Part shown: in pieces, positions 37,746 through 48,615 of the stretch
How positions within the stretch are numbered: the first letter of the stretch is position 1
Layout: every line of letters begins with the position of its first letter
Source of the DNA: Loktanella salsilacus
GTDB taxonomy: Bacteria; Pseudomonadota; Alphaproteobacteria; Rhodobacterales; Rhodobacteraceae
Direction: 5' to 3'
DNA: 64,000 nucleotides
Assembly (NCBI RefSeq): GCF_900114485.1
Contig: NZ_FOTF01000002.1
Coordinates: 216,373-280,372 of the forward strand
Translations under genes and position numbers: made by a program
The notes under the pieces: generated by a model
Told to the model about the DNA's origin: nothing
The model's database searches: none
Seen by the model: only the letters and a program-made list of their open reading frames with translations

Positions 37746-38780
37746 ATGAGCCGCGTGTATCTGGATCATAATGCGACGACGCCTTTGCGCAGCGCGGCGC
37801 GGGAGGCGATGATTGCGGCGATGGATGTCGTCGGCAATCCCAGTTCCGTGCATGCCGAAGGCCGGGCGGCGCGATCCTTGTTAGAGCGGTGCCGGGCGCA
37901 GGTGGCCGAGGCCGTCGGGGCCGGGCAGGCGGATGTTGTGTTTGTGTCTGGCGCGACCGAGGCGTCTGCTTTGGCGCTGGCCGGGCGCGGTCTGCATGGG
38001 TCTGATCTGGAACATGAAGCGGTGCGCGCTTGGGCAACCTGTGATTTGCCCGTAAGCGGCGGGCAGGTTCAGGTCGGCGATCCGGCGCAGTCTGTGGTGC
38101 AGCTTGCCAATTCCGAGACGGGGATTGTGCAGAAACTGCCAGAGGGGCTGGCGGTGAGCGATATTACCCAAGGCTTTGGCCGGGTGGCGTTTTCCTATGC
38201 TTGGGCGGGTGTCGCACTTGTGTTCTTATCGGCGCATAAGTTTGGTGGCCCCAAGGGCGTTGGTGCGGTAATCATGCCGCAAGGCTTTGATCTACCAGCG
38301 CAATTGCGCGGTGGCGGTCAAGAAATGGGGCGGCGGTCTGGGACCGAGAATATCATCGGGGTTGCCGGTTTTGCCGCTGCCGCAGTCGCGGCGCAGGATG
38401 ATCTGGCGCAGGGGCGCTGGGACCGGGTTGCGGAACTTAGAAATATTCTAGAAAAGGCGGTTGCGGCTCAGGCTCCGCATACTATTTTTGTCGGGAATGA
38501 TGTGCACCGGCTGCCGAACACCACCTGCATGATCTGCCCCGGTTGGCGCGGCGAGACGCAGGTGATGGCCATGGATTTGGCGGGGTTTGCCGTATCGGCA
38601 GGCTCTGCCTGTAGCAGCGGTAAGGTGCGGGCGTCGCCCGTGTTGACGGCGCTGGGATACGATGTCGATCAGGCGAGCTGCGCGTTGCGCGTATCGCTGG
38701 GAATCGAGACGACGGAAGACGAGGTTCTGCGCTTTGCTGAGGCATGGTGCGCACGGGCCAAACGGATGATGGCGGCGTGA
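37746..38780 (+). CDS. Cysteine desulfurase, NifS/IscS-like (short form)
   Basis: This 344-residue PLP enzyme is shorter than IscS (about 400). YLDHNATTPL opens it, the PLP lysine is in SAHKFGGPKGVG, and the persulfide cysteine lies in AGSACSSGKVRAS. It releases sulfur from cysteine for Fe-S assembly. Standing second in the suf row while a SufS-type enzyme closes it, the operon has two desulfurases. That arrangement is usual in Rhodobacterales. The division of labour is not known. Confidence 0.9.
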   Translation: MSRVYLDHNATTPLRSAAREAMIAAMDVVGNPSSVHAEGRAARSLLERCRAQVAEAVGAGQADVVFVSGATEASALALAGRGLHGSDLEHEAVRAWATCDLPVSGGQVQVGDPAQSVVQLANSETGIVQKLPEGLAVSDITQGFGRVAFSYAWAGVALVFLSAHKFGGPKGVGAVIMPQGFDLPAQLRGGGQEMGRRSGTENIIGVAGFAAAAVAAQDDLAQGRWDRVAELRNILEKAVAAQAPHTIFVGNDVHRLPNTTCMICPGWRGETQVMAMDLAGFAVSAGSACSSGKVRASPVLTALGYDVDQASCALRVSLGIETTEDEVLRFAEAWCARAKRMMAA

Positions 38781-38801
38781 GCTGCAAGAGAGGTGAGTAA
38801 A

Positions 38802-40319
38802 ATGGCTGCAATGGATGTGGACGTCAAAGAAGGCGTAGATCAAGAGACCGTGGATGCGGTCGCTCAGCTGTCGGGTGCTTATAAGTACGGCTGGAACGAC
38901 GACGAAATCGAGATGGACTATGCCCCCAAGGGCCTGAACACCGATATCGTCAAACTGATTTCCGGCAAGAACGAAGAGCCCGAGTGGATGACGCAGTGGC
39001 GTCTGGACGCGTTTGCGCGCTGGGAAGGCATGACCGTGCCGAACTGGGCGATGCTGAAGGTTGCGGATATCGATTTTCAGGATCTGTATTACTACGCCCG
39101 CCCCAAAAGCATGGAAGTGAAGCCCAAGTCGCTGGACGAGGTCGATCCTAAGCTGCTGGAAACCTATAAGAAACTGGGTATTCCGCTGTCCGAGCAGGCG
39201 ATCTTGGCCGGTGTCGAAGGCGCTGTGCCGGACGAGGGCCGCAAGGTTGCTGTGGACGCGGTGTTCGACTCGGTGTCCGTCGGCACGACGTTCCAGAAGG
39301 AACTGATGAAGGCTGGCGTGATCTTCTGCTCGATCTCTGAAGCGATCCGCGAGCATCCGGAACTGGTGAAGAAGTATCTTGGCACGGTCGTGCCGGTGAC
39401 GGACAACTTCTATGCGACGCTGAACTCGGCTGTGTTTTCCGATGGCTCGTTTGTTTACATCCCGCCCGGTGTGCGCTGCCCGATGGAGCTGAGCACCTAT
39501 TTCCGGATCAACGCGGAAAACACCGGCCAGTTTGAACGCACGCTGATCATCGCCGACAAGGGGTCCTATGTGTCCTACCTTGAAGGGTGCACAGCGCCCA
39601 AGCGTGATGTCGCCCAGCTGCACGCGGCTGTGGTCGAGATCATCATCGAGGAAGATGCCGAGGTGAAATACTCCACGGTGCAGAACTGGTACCCCGGCGA
39701 CGCAGAAGGCAAGGGCGGCATTTATAACTTCGTCACAAAGCGTGCCGATTGCCGTGGTGATCGGTCCAAGATCATGTGGACGCAGGTCGAGACAGGCTCT
39801 GCTGTGACGTGGAAGTATCCAAGCTGCATTCTGCGGGGCAACGATTCACAAGGTGAATTCTACTCCATCGCCATCGCGAACAACATGCAGCAGGCCGATA
39901 CCGGCACCAAGATGATCCACCTGGGCAAGCGCACGAAGTCGCGGATTGTGTCCAAGGGTATCTCTGCTGGCAAGGCGCAGAACACGTACCGCGGCCTTGT
40001 GTCGATGCACCCTAAGGCGAAGGAATCGCGCAACTATACGCAGTGCGATAGCCTTTTGATCGGATCTGAGTGCGGCGCGCATACGGTGCCGTATATCGAG
40101 GTGAAGAACAACTCGAGCCGTGTGGAGCACGAGGCGACCACGTCCAAGGTCGATGACGAGCAGCTGTTCTACTGCCGCTCGCGCGGGATGGACGAGGAAG
40201 AGGCCGTCGCGCTGGTTGTGAACGGGTTCTGCAAGGAAGTGCTGCAAGCGCTGCCGATGGAATTCGCGATGGAAGCACAGGCGCTGGTGGCGATCTCGCT
40301 TGAAGGTTCTGTCGGATAA
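38802..40319 (+). CDS. sufB: Fe-S scaffold subunit SufB
   Basis: The 505-residue beta-helix protein has the SufB marks [47 protein letters not shown] and [12 protein letters not shown], where Cys424 is the conserved cluster/persulfide site. SufB with SufC and SufD builds new Fe-S clusters. I chose the ATG at 38802, with AGAGG eight bases upstream, over a GTG three codons earlier. Confidence 0.97.
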   Translation: MAAMDVDVKEGVDQETVDAVAQLSGAYKYGWNDDEIEMDYAPKGLNTDIVKLISGKNEEPEWMTQWRLDAFARWEGMTVPNWAMLKVADIDFQDLYYYARPKSMEVKPKSLDEVDPKLLETYKKLGIPLSEQAILAGVEGAVPDEGRKVAVDAVFDSVSVGTTFQKELMKAGVIFCSISEAIREHPELVKKYLGTVVPVTDNFYATLNSAVFSDGSFVYIPPGVRCPMELSTYFRINAENTGQFERTLIIADKGSYVSYLEGCTAPKRDVAQLHAAVVEIIIEEDAEVKYSTVQNWYPGDAEGKGGIYNFVTKRADCRGDRSKIMWTQVETGSAVTWKYPSCILRGNDSQGEFYSIAIANNMQQADTGTKMIHLGKRTKSRIVSKGISAGKAQNTYRGLVSMHPKAKESRNYTQCDSLLIGSECGAHTVPYIEVKNNSSRVEHEATTSKVDDEQLFYCRSRGMDEEEAVALVVNGFCKEVLQALPMEFAMEAQALVAISLEGSVG

Positions 40320-40376
40320 ATTTGCCCTCAGGGGCGCGGAAAAGACGGGTCCTGCGGGACCGTGAAGGAGAAGAAT

Positions 40377-41132
40377 ATGCTGGAAATTAAAGGCCTGAAG
40401 GTCGATCTGGAAGATGAAGACAAGTCGATCCTGAAGGGCGTCGATCTGACTGTCCCTGCAGGCGAAGTGCATGCGATCATGGGGCCGAACGGCTCTGGCA
40501 AATCGACGATGTCTTATGTGCTGTCCGGCAAGGATGGCTACACCGTCACCGGCGGCACGGCGACGCTGAACGGCGTTGATCTGCTGGCGATGGAGCCGGA
40601 AGAGCGTGCTGCGGCGGGTCTGTTCCTTGCGTTCCAGTATCCGGTGGAAATTCCGGGTGTTGGCAACATGACGTTCCTGCGCACAGCTGTGAACGCACAG
40701 CGCAAAGCGCGCGGCGAAGAAGAGCTGTCGGCAGGTGATTTCCTGAAGGAAGTCCGCGCAAAGGCGAAGGACCTGAAGATCGACGCCGAGATGCTGAAGC
40801 GTCCTGTGAACGTTGGCTTTTCCGGCGGCGAGAAAAAGCGCAACGAGATCCTGCAGATGGCGATGCTAGAGCCAAAGATGTGCATCCTAGACGAGACCGA
40901 CTCGGGTCTTGACGTGGACGCGATGAAGCTGGTGGCTGACGGTGTGAACGCGCTGCGGTCCGAAGGGCGGTCTTTCCTTGTGATCACCCACTACCAGCGT
41001 CTGCTGGACCATATCAAACCAGACGTCGTGCACATCATGTCGAATGGCCGTATCATCAAGTCCGGCGGCCCAGAGCTGGCGCTTGAAGTTGAAAACAACG
41101 GTTACGCCGATTTGCTGGCGGAGGACGCTTAA
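40377..41132 (+). CDS. sufC: Fe-S assembly ATPase SufC
   Basis: This is a 251-residue ABC ATPase without membrane partner. It has GPNGSGKST as Walker A, FSGGEKKRNEILQMAML as signature and CILDETDSGLDVDAM as Walker B, the form typical of SufC. AAGGAG precedes the ATG. ATP binding dimerises SufC and remodels SufB-SufD during cluster assembly. The stop overlaps the sufD start by one base. Confidence 0.97.
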   Translation: MLEIKGLKVDLEDEDKSILKGVDLTVPAGEVHAIMGPNGSGKSTMSYVLSGKDGYTVTGGTATLNGVDLLAMEPEERAAAGLFLAFQYPVEIPGVGNMTFLRTAVNAQRKARGEEELSAGDFLKEVRAKAKDLKIDAEMLKRPVNVGFSGGEKKRNEILQMAMLEPKMCILDETDSGLDVDAMKLVADGVNALRSEGRSFLVITHYQRLLDHIKPDVVHIMSNGRIIKSGGPELALEVENNGYADLLAEDA

Positions 41133-42412
41133 TGGCCCTGCCGCAACGCAAACAGGACGCGACCGACGCGCGTTTGGCAGCGGTGACGCTGCCGGACGGG
41201 CCGGCTTGGCTGACAAAGGCGCGCAAAGCGGCCTTGGCCCGGGTGTCCGCGATGGGCTTGCCCGCGCGGCGCGATGAATATTGGAAGTTTTCCGATCCGA
41301 CAACGCTGACGGATACCGCTGTCATCTCGGCTGATCTGGCAGATGCCTCGGACCGCGAATTTGCTGGCGCGGATGCGCTGATGGCGGTCTTTGTGGACGG
41401 CGCGTTCGATGCAGATGCCTCGGACGATCTGGAAGCTGCTGGCGTGACCATCACGCGGCTGGCGCAGGCGCAGGATATCACTTGGGCTGGCGATCTGCTG
41501 GGCACACTGGAAGCGCGCGGCCAATCCCCGGTCGAGCGTCCGCTGGCGGCGCTGACCACGGCCATGGCGACGGACGGCTTGCTGATCCACGTCACCGGCG
41601 ACGCGGCCCGTGCGGTTCATGTCCGCTATGATCGCAAAGATGCGGGTGCAGATGTGGCGCTGCATCACGTGGTAAAGCTGGACGCAGGCGCGACCTTTAC
41701 GCTGCTGGAAAGCGGCGCTGGGGCTGCACGGTTCATGTCGAACATGGAAGTCGATGTCGCTGATGGCGCCACGTTCCACCATGTGCGTGCGCAGGGCCGT
41801 GATACGGGCCGCCGGATGAACACGCACACCTTTACGCGCATCGGGACCGGATCGACGTTCAAGTCCTTCACCCTGTCGATAAACGGCGCGCTGACCCGCA
41901 ACGACTGCATCATGGACATCGTCGGCGACGATGCGACGGCGCACGTGGCGGGTGCCTGCGTCGGTGACGGCGAGGGTTTCCACCACGACGACACCGTCTT
42001 CATCACCCACGATGCGGTCGGCTGCGAGTCGCGTCAGGTCTTTAAGAAAGTCCTGCGCAACGGTGCGGTTGGCGTGTTTCAGGGCAAGATCCTTGTGAAG
42101 CATGGCGCGCAGAAAACCGACGGCTATCAGATCAGCCAGTCGCTGCTGCTGGACGGCGATAGCCAGTTCCTCGCCAAGCCAGAGCTTGAGATTTATGCCG
42201 ATGACGTGGCCTGTTCGCACGGGTCCACATCCGGTGCGATCGACGAGGATGCGCTGTTCTATCTGCGGTCACGCGGTGTGCCGCATAAGACGGCGACGAC
42301 GCTGCTGACGCTGTCGTTCTTGGCCGAGGCGCTGCAAGAGATTGACGACGAATCTCTTGGTGATGATCTGCGGGATCGGCTGGCCGGTTGGCTGGATCGC
42401 CACCAAAGCTGA
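41132..42412 (+). CDS. sufD: Fe-S assembly protein SufD
   Basis: This is a 426-residue SufB/SufD-family beta-helix protein. RRDEYWKFSDPTTL near the N-terminus and the CSHGSTSGAIDEDALFYLRSRG segment near the C-terminus are typical; the latter carries the conserved cysteine and histidine. It partners SufB on SufC. One-base overlaps at both ends (TAATG, TGATG) show tight coupling to sufC and the next membrane gene. Confidence 0.95.
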   Translation: MALPQRKQDATDARLAAVTLPDGPAWLTKARKAALARVSAMGLPARRDEYWKFSDPTTLTDTAVISADLADASDREFAGADALMAVFVDGAFDADASDDLEAAGVTITRLAQAQDITWAGDLLGTLEARGQSPVERPLAALTTAMATDGLLIHVTGDAARAVHVRYDRKDAGADVALHHVVKLDAGATFTLLESGAGAARFMSNMEVDVADGATFHHVRAQGRDTGRRMNTHTFTRIGTGSTFKSFTLSINGALTRNDCIMDIVGDDATAHVAGACVGDGEGFHHDDTVFITHDAVGCESRQVFKKVLRNGAVGVFQGKILVKHGAQKTDGYQISQSLLLDGDSQFLAKPELEIYADDVACSHGSTSGAIDEDALFYLRSRGVPHKTATTLLTLSFLAEALQEIDDESLGDDLRDRLAGWLDRHQS

Positions 42413-42909
42413 TGGCCGTCACATCTGACATCATCCGCACGTGGCGCGGGCCGCGCATCGTGATGCGCGGCTTGCTGGCAAAGGGAAAGCGTGAAGACCG
42501 GGCCTTGGCCTATCTGATCGTGTTCTGTCTGCTGGTGTTCGTTGCGCAATGGCCGCGGCTGACGCGGGCGGCGGCGGGCTTCGACCTTGCCCCCGGCGCA
42601 GAGCCGCGAGAGCTGATGCAGATGATGACCTACGAGCTATTCGCCTGGATCACCGTCTGGCCGCTGGCGTTCTATGCGCTGGCGGCTGTCAGCCATCTGA
42701 TTGCAAAGGCGTTTCGCGGGCGCGGCACGCATTACACCGCGCGTCTGGCGCTGTTCTGGTCGCTGCTGGCATCCGTGCCCTTGCTGCTGCTTTACGGCCT
42801 GATGGCTGGATTTTTGGGGCAGGTGGCCGGCACGCATGTGATCGGCGCGGCTTGGGTTTTGGCCTTTGGCTGGATCTGGGCGCTGTCACTTTATGAGGCA
42901 GAGCAATGA
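42412..42909 (+). CDS. YIP1-like membrane protein 1
   Basis: The 165-residue protein has about four hydrophobic helices (near residues 35-50, 75-100, 112-135, 140-160) and resembles the YIP1 family. It sits between sufD and sufS and shares one base with the sufD stop and four with the next gene. Its role in Fe-S assembly, if any, is unknown. Position and coupling suggest co-regulation rather than function. Confidence 0.75.
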   Translation: MAVTSDIIRTWRGPRIVMRGLLAKGKREDRALAYLIVFCLLVFVAQWPRLTRAAAGFDLAPGAEPRELMQMMTYELFAWITVWPLAFYALAAVSHLIAKAFRGRGTHYTARLALFWSLLASVPLLLLYGLMAGFLGQVAGTHVIGAAWVLAFGWIWALSLYEAEQ

Positions 42910-43487
42910 CGTCGGGACAGTGGATTGGCCAATGGATCGGGCGGTCTTTGCGTGACCCGGCTGGCGTCGCGCAGGCGCTGATATCCATCGGTTTAAGCCG
43001 AGATGCGCTGTTTAGCATGGTCGCGCTAGTGACAGTGCTGTCGGTGCTGATGCTGGAACTCGGGCTGTATTTGTCCCCCGCAGACGCCGAATTGCTGCGC
43101 GCCACGCCTTTTGCGCTGACGGTGATCCTTGGCGCGTCCTTGCTGATGATGGTCTTTGCGCTGCAACTGACCGGGCGCATGCTGGGCGGGACCGGGCGTT
43201 TTAGCGCGGCATTGCTGCTTGTGATCTGGTGGCAATCGATGGCGCTGCTGATCCAAGTGGCCCAGACTGCGACACTGCTGCTGTTTCCTCCGCTTGCGGG
43301 GATTGTTACATTGGCCGGGCTTGCGTGGCTTGTGTTTTCGCTTTTGCATCTGGTCAACGTGCTGCACGGTTTTGACAACCTTTTCAAAGCGCTGGCGACC
43401 GTTGTTATCGGGGTCGTTGGTATTTTATTCGGGCTGGCGCTGTTGCTGTCCCTGATCGGCGTGACCCTGCAAGGAGGCACCCTTTAG
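42906..43487 (+). CDS. YIP1-like membrane protein 2
   Basis: The 193-residue protein has about five hydrophobic helices after a short N-terminal soluble part (TSGQWIGQWIGRSLRDPAGV). It seems related in layout to the preceding protein, to which it is coupled by ATGA. The sufS ATG begins at the base after its stop. Homologues are seen in suf rows of related bacteria, but no biochemical role is known to me. Confidence 0.75.
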   Translation: MTSGQWIGQWIGRSLRDPAGVAQALISIGLSRDALFSMVALVTVLSVLMLELGLYLSPADAELLRATPFALTVILGASLLMMVFALQLTGRMLGGTGRFSAALLLVIWWQSMALLIQVAQTATLLLFPPLAGIVTLAGLAWLVFSLLHLVNVLHGFDNLFKALATVVIGVVGILFGLALLLSLIGVTLQGGTL

Positions 43488-44708
43488 ATGTTCGACGTTG
43501 ACGCAATTCGCGCCCAATTTCCTATTCTGTCCCGGGAAGTGAACGGCAAGCCGTTGGTGTATCTGGACAATGGCGCGTCCGCGCAAAAGCCGCGCGCGGT
43601 GATCGACGCCATGACGCATATGTACGAGCATGAATATGCCAATGTTCACCGCGGCTTACACTACCTTTCTAATGTTGCGACCGACCACTACGAGGGCGTG
43701 CGCGGCAAGATTGCACGCTTTTTAAATGCAAAGTCCGAGGATGATATCATTCTGAACTCTGGCACCACCGAAGGCATCAATATGGTGTCCTACGGCTGGG
43801 CCGCGCCGCGTTTGCAGGCGGGCGACGAGATCGTGTTAAGCATTTTGGAACACCATGCGAATATCGTGCCTTGGCACTTTCTGCGCGAACGGCAGGGGGT
43901 TGTGCTGAAGTGGGTGGATTGCGCCGCTGATGGCTCGCTTGATCCGCAGGCGGTGATTGATGCGATTGGGCCAAAGACGAAACTGGTCGCGATCACACAG
44001 ATGTCGAATGTGCTGGGCACGCTGGTCGATACCAAGGCGATCTGTGCTGGCGCGCATGAAAAAGGTGTGCCCGTGTTGGTCGACGGATCGCAGGCGGCGG
44101 TGCATATGCCCGTCGACGTGCAGGACATGGGCTGTGATTTCTATGCGATCACTGGGCACAAGCTGTATGGCCCAAGCGGGTCTGGGGCGATCTATGTGCA
44201 CCCTGACCGCATGAGCGAGATGCGTCCGTTTCTGGGCGGCGGCGATATGATCCGCGAGGTTGGCCGCGATATGGTCACCTATAACGACGCGCCGATGAAG
44301 TTCGAGGCGGGCACGCCGGGAATCGTTCAGACCATCGGTCTGGGCGTCGCTCTGGACTGGATGATGGATGTCGGGATGGACAACATCGCCGCGCACGAGG
44401 CCGGGCTGCGCGACTATGCGCAGACGCGGCTTGCAGGCCTGAATTGGCTGCAGGTGCAGGGCAATGCACCTGATAAGGGCGCAATTTTCAGCTTTACGCT
44501 GGATGGGCCTGCGCATGCACACGACATCTCGACCGTGCTGGATAAAAAGGGCGTGGCCGTCCGCGCCGGATCGCACTGCGCCATGCCGTTGATGGACCAC
44601 CTTGGGCTGACGGCGACCTGCCGCGCATCCTTTGGCGTCTATAACACAACGGCCGAAGTCGACGCGCTGGTCGATGCGCTGGAACTGTGCCACGATCTGT
44701 TCGCCTGA
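43488..44708 (+). CDS. sufS: Cysteine desulfurase SufS
   Basis: This is a 406-residue group II desulfurase. YLDNGASAQKPRAVIDAM and HRGLHYLSN open it, the PLP lysine is in ITGHKLYGPSG (Lys225), and the catalytic Cys364 lies in RAGSHCAMPLM. It supplies sulfur to SufBCD, normally with SufE or SufU. It is the last suf gene before the tRNA-Arg and the integrated element. SufT (DUF59) and SufA genes, which often follow in this order, are not seen here. Confidence 0.96.
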   Translation: MFDVDAIRAQFPILSREVNGKPLVYLDNGASAQKPRAVIDAMTHMYEHEYANVHRGLHYLSNVATDHYEGVRGKIARFLNAKSEDDIILNSGTTEGINMVSYGWAAPRLQAGDEIVLSILEHHANIVPWHFLRERQGVVLKWVDCAADGSLDPQAVIDAIGPKTKLVAITQMSNVLGTLVDTKAICAGAHEKGVPVLVDGSQAAVHMPVDVQDMGCDFYAITGHKLYGPSGSGAIYVHPDRMSEMRPFLGGGDMIREVGRDMVTYNDAPMKFEAGTPGIVQTIGLGVALDWMMDVGMDNIAAHEAGLRDYAQTRLAGLNWLQVQGNAPDKGAIFSFTLDGPAHAHDISTVLDKKGVAVRAGSHCAMPLMDHLGLTATCRASFGVYNTTAEVDALVDALELCHDLFA

Positions 44709-44720
44709 TGGCTTTTGGCG

Positions 44721-44742
44721 TTGCGGCCTCGTCGCCGCAACG

Positions 44743-44749
<7 letters not shown>
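44721..44749 (+). promoter_or_regulatory. Probable tRNA-Arg promoter
   Basis: TTGCGG (44721-44726) and TATAGA (44744-44749) are 17 bases apart and end 11 bases before the tRNA. The same stretch forms a perfect 10-bp hairpin (GCGTTGCGGC / GCCGCAACGC, 44718-44743), which could also end the suf transcript. Confidence 0.5.
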
Positions 44750-46357
<1,608 letters not shown>

Positions 46358-46365
<8 letters not shown>

Positions 46366-46666
46366 CAGTAGAACCTCCCATTTTCGTTTTCCTGCTGCCT
46401 TGACGCGGCTGTGCCGAAGGGAGTCTGATTAACTGAGCGCATTCTGACTGCACAGGATGAACGCCATACCCAAGATCGACAAACGCCACGATCACGGTCC
46501 AGAGCGCATTCACAAAGTCTGCCTTTTCCTCTTCGGAAAGTTCATTGTCGTCGATGTAAGTTTGGTACCTTTCGAGGTCGATCTCCAGCCGCCTCCGGCT
46601 CAGTTGCGTAAGGTTCCTTGCTTCGACAAAGTCGATGACTTTGCCATGGTTCAATTCGGGCTTCAT
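46358..46666 (-). CDS. Small protein coupled to the serine recombinase
   Basis: The 102-residue soluble protein has a central acidic helix ([22 protein letters not shown]) followed by [19 protein letters not shown]. It overlaps the recombinase start by eight bases and has AAGGAG before its own ATG, so both are made from one message. I recognise no named domain. Position suggests a helper of integration or excision, or a regulator of the recombinase; this is inference. Confidence 0.72.
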
Positions 46667-47697
46667 GTTCCAACTCTCCTTAGCTTTCGGTTAAAATATC
46701 TCGGTTGATGCGCGAGGGATGCTGATAGGATAGATAGAAATATAAGTTATTGAAAAATTGAACAAAATTATGCTATCGGTGGAAACTGGCACATCTGGAT
46801 TATTTGGAAACAGCACATATCGGGTGTTCGAACTCAACGCACGTTGATCCGCCAAACACTGATCACCCTCTTCAGAGGCATTTAGAGCACTGAAAATTGG
46901 TGTTACTTTGGGTTTTCGAAACCCTGAGTTTTGCTTTTAAAAAACTTCGGAAGGCTTACGATTTCTTTTCTTTTAGAGCTTCCTCTAGCAAATGTTTCTT
47001 TAAATATTTTTGCAACCTCTAGGCCGTTTTTTTGGTGTGTTCACGGCAAATATCTTCTTGGGATTGCAAGCCGGATTCTTATTTATTTTCACGTTTCTAG
47101 AAACTCTAGTGTAAATAATCGCTTTAAGAATTTTCCGTCTCCTAGTTGGTTTAGGCTATTGCGAAATACTAAGTGCTTCTACGAAAATTAGCGCGGTATG
47201 AGTAAATAATCATTTTCCATATCTCCGAATGCAATTGATATTTTGCTAGAGAATTTCTTAGATAAACAAGTGATGGTTGATTGAGTTTAGCCTCAGTTTC
47301 GGTAATATTCCTTATCTCTCCCTTGTGCTCCTTAATGAACAATCGACGCTGTCGTAGTGTGGTTCCGATTCGGTCCATCGGTCAATTGAAATCTTTTGTA
47401 AATGAATTGTTTGCCTAATCATGATTTACAATGTATAAATAATAATCAATTATGATGTATGAATAATAATGAATAAAAATGAATTGCAATGTGTGATTTT
47501 ATGAATTGAAATGATTAAAAGTGATTGCCATGAGATAAAATCGCAGACTCTAAATAGCTTCCAATTTTCGCAAGGATGGAAATTTTGCAATTTTGGCGCT
47601 TGAAAACGAATCACCTGCTCGTAGTGCTTTGGCATGTTTTTCGATTTTTACGCTTGTTTTTGAAGTAAATTGCAATGCTCGCGTTCTAGGCCGTGTT
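46667..47697. other. AT-rich stretch without convincing genes
   Basis: This one-kilobase stretch is much richer in A and T than the flanks. Short open frames at 46931-47191 and 47169-47378 lack ribosome-binding sites and recognisable content. Near 47399-47535 and again at 47665 an AATTGNAATG-like motif recurs (AAATGAATTGCAATG, TATGAATTGAAATG, AAAGTGATTGCCATG, GTAAATTGCAATG), resembling degenerate iterons. Near 46795-46835 GGAAACTGGCACAT and GGAAACAGCACAT form a direct repeat. Confidence 0.6.
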
Positions 47698-47847
47698 TGT
47701 TGATTTCCGCGTCAGATTGACCCAGTTTTCTGAAACATCGTGATCCACGGCCACTAACAAAATCTGCCAACTTTTCATGTTATTATGTGGTTTCAAAGGG
47801 ATCAGGACCAGATGAAAAACTGGGGCAATCTGACGCGGAAATCAACA
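47698..47847. mobile_element. 150-bp inverted-repeat element 1 (IS21-like ends)
   Basis: The two ends are inverted repeats of about 33 bases with one mismatch and one extra base. Each begins TGTTGATTTCCGCGTCAGAT. Inside is only about 80 bases, with a GGATCAGGACCAGATG segment like a start region but no gene. The ends resemble those of IS21-family elements known to me from related bacteria, so this may be an internal deletion or a MITE. No clear target duplication is visible. Confidence 0.7.
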
Positions 47848-47890
47848 TATTCGGTAACTATAGTTGAAATCTTGATACTTCGTGTTGAAA

Positions 47891-47959
47891 GTTACCTTAT
47901 TTCGCAACAAGGTTGGCTTTTTTGTGCTATCGGCGAGGTAAGTTAACCTAAAAGGTAAC
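47891..47959. promoter_or_regulatory. Candidate operator of the XRE regulator
   Basis: GTTACCTT (47891-47898) and AAGGTAAC (47952-47959) are perfect inverted repeats. GGTAAG and GTTAACC between 47936 and 47948 are near copies. They stand 37-105 bases before the regulator's ATG, a usual place for self-repression. Confidence 0.45.
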
Positions 47960-47995
47960 ATTGCCACGGCTGTTCAAACGAAACGCGAACAGCAA

Positions 47996-48259
47996 ATGCT
48001 GAACGATCTTGGTCTCGCCATCCGGAAGCAGCGTAATTTTCTCAAGCTCACTTTAGCTGACTTATCAGTCAAATGCGGGCTATCGAAGCCTGCACTTTCA
48101 GAGATTGAAAACGGTAAGCGTGACATCCGTATCACGAGTTTACTGCGCATTTCTTCGGGGCTAGGCGTCAAGATGGAGGAATTGCTTCGGAAGGATGTAT
48201 CGAAGGGCTTGAGCGAAGACGAAGCGGGCGATGGTATTGATCTAAGCGAGATGATGTGA
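47996..48259 (+). CDS. XRE-family transcriptional regulator
   Basis: The 87-residue protein has a Cro/CI-type helix-turn-helix: GLAIRKQRNFLKLTLADLSV, then KCGLSKPALSEIENGKRDIR and TSLLRISSGLGVKMEELL. A short acidic tail (SEDEAGDGIDLSEMM) follows. It lies between the two 150-bp inverted-repeat elements, with repeated GGTAAC/GTTACC sites upstream. No toxin gene is adjacent, so a role as regulator of the integrated element or orphan antitoxin is open. Confidence 0.85.
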   Translation: MLNDLGLAIRKQRNFLKLTLADLSVKCGLSKPALSEIENGKRDIRITSLLRISSGLGVKMEELLRKDVSKGLSEDEAGDGIDLSEMM

Positions 48260-48427
48260 TGCCGTGCATTCCAGTATTTCTGGAACGGTTCCAGATTGGG
48301 ACGGTTCTGGCTACTAGCAACTGTATCTACAAGCTGCTGGATAAGCCCAATTCAGTCGTGATTTGCGGCGCGCATTCGCGATGGTGACGAGTTTTCATTC
48401 GACAGCTGTAACGACGAGCTTATGTGG

Positions 48428-48577
48428 TGTTGATTTCCGGTTCGAATTGACCTTTTTTTCCAAATAGCGTTGACCTGTCTGGCTTATGATAATCTCATGA
48501 AAAGGCGACGGAATTAATGACAGCTGGTGGCTCACGACGTTTCGAAAAATTGGGTCAAATTCTCACATAACTCAACA
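48428..48577. mobile_element. 150-bp inverted-repeat element 2 (IS21-like ends)
   Basis: The left end begins TGTTGATTTCCGGTTCGAAT. The right end, read inward, begins TGTTGAGTTATGTGAGAATT and continues TGACCC. The two ends share about 60 percent of bases and the TTGACC inner block. The length equals that of element 1, and the first 12 bases of the left ends match exactly. The centre shows no gene. The right end abuts the start of an IS3-type orfA fragment. Confidence 0.58.
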
Positions 48578-48615
48578 AGCACGATACCCTCGGGCTTCTT
48601 TCGCTTGCCAGCCAT
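48578..48615 (-). pseudogene. IS3-type orfA, first codons only
   Basis: On the minus strand an ATG at 48615 with GGAAGACG upstream begins MAGKRKKPEGIVL, matching the usual OrfA start of IS3-family transposases (MAGKRKKPEEIV type). The frame then enters element 2 and stops. It is a remnant cut off by, or fused to, that element. Nothing else is recognised between here and the FNR box at 48920. Confidence 0.5.

Noticed and set aside
46840..46870. TTGATCCGCCAAAC as a further FNR box
   Set aside because: The second half-site does not match ATCAA and no suitable gene follows.
46931..47191. 86-codon frame in the AT-rich region
   Set aside because: No ATG start, no ribosome-binding site, Phe/Leu/Ser-rich content as expected from AT-rich noncoding DNA.
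47169..47378. 69-codon leftward frame in the AT-rich region
   Set aside because: Starts with ATG but has no ribosome-binding site, no recognised content and overlaps repeated AT-rich DNA.
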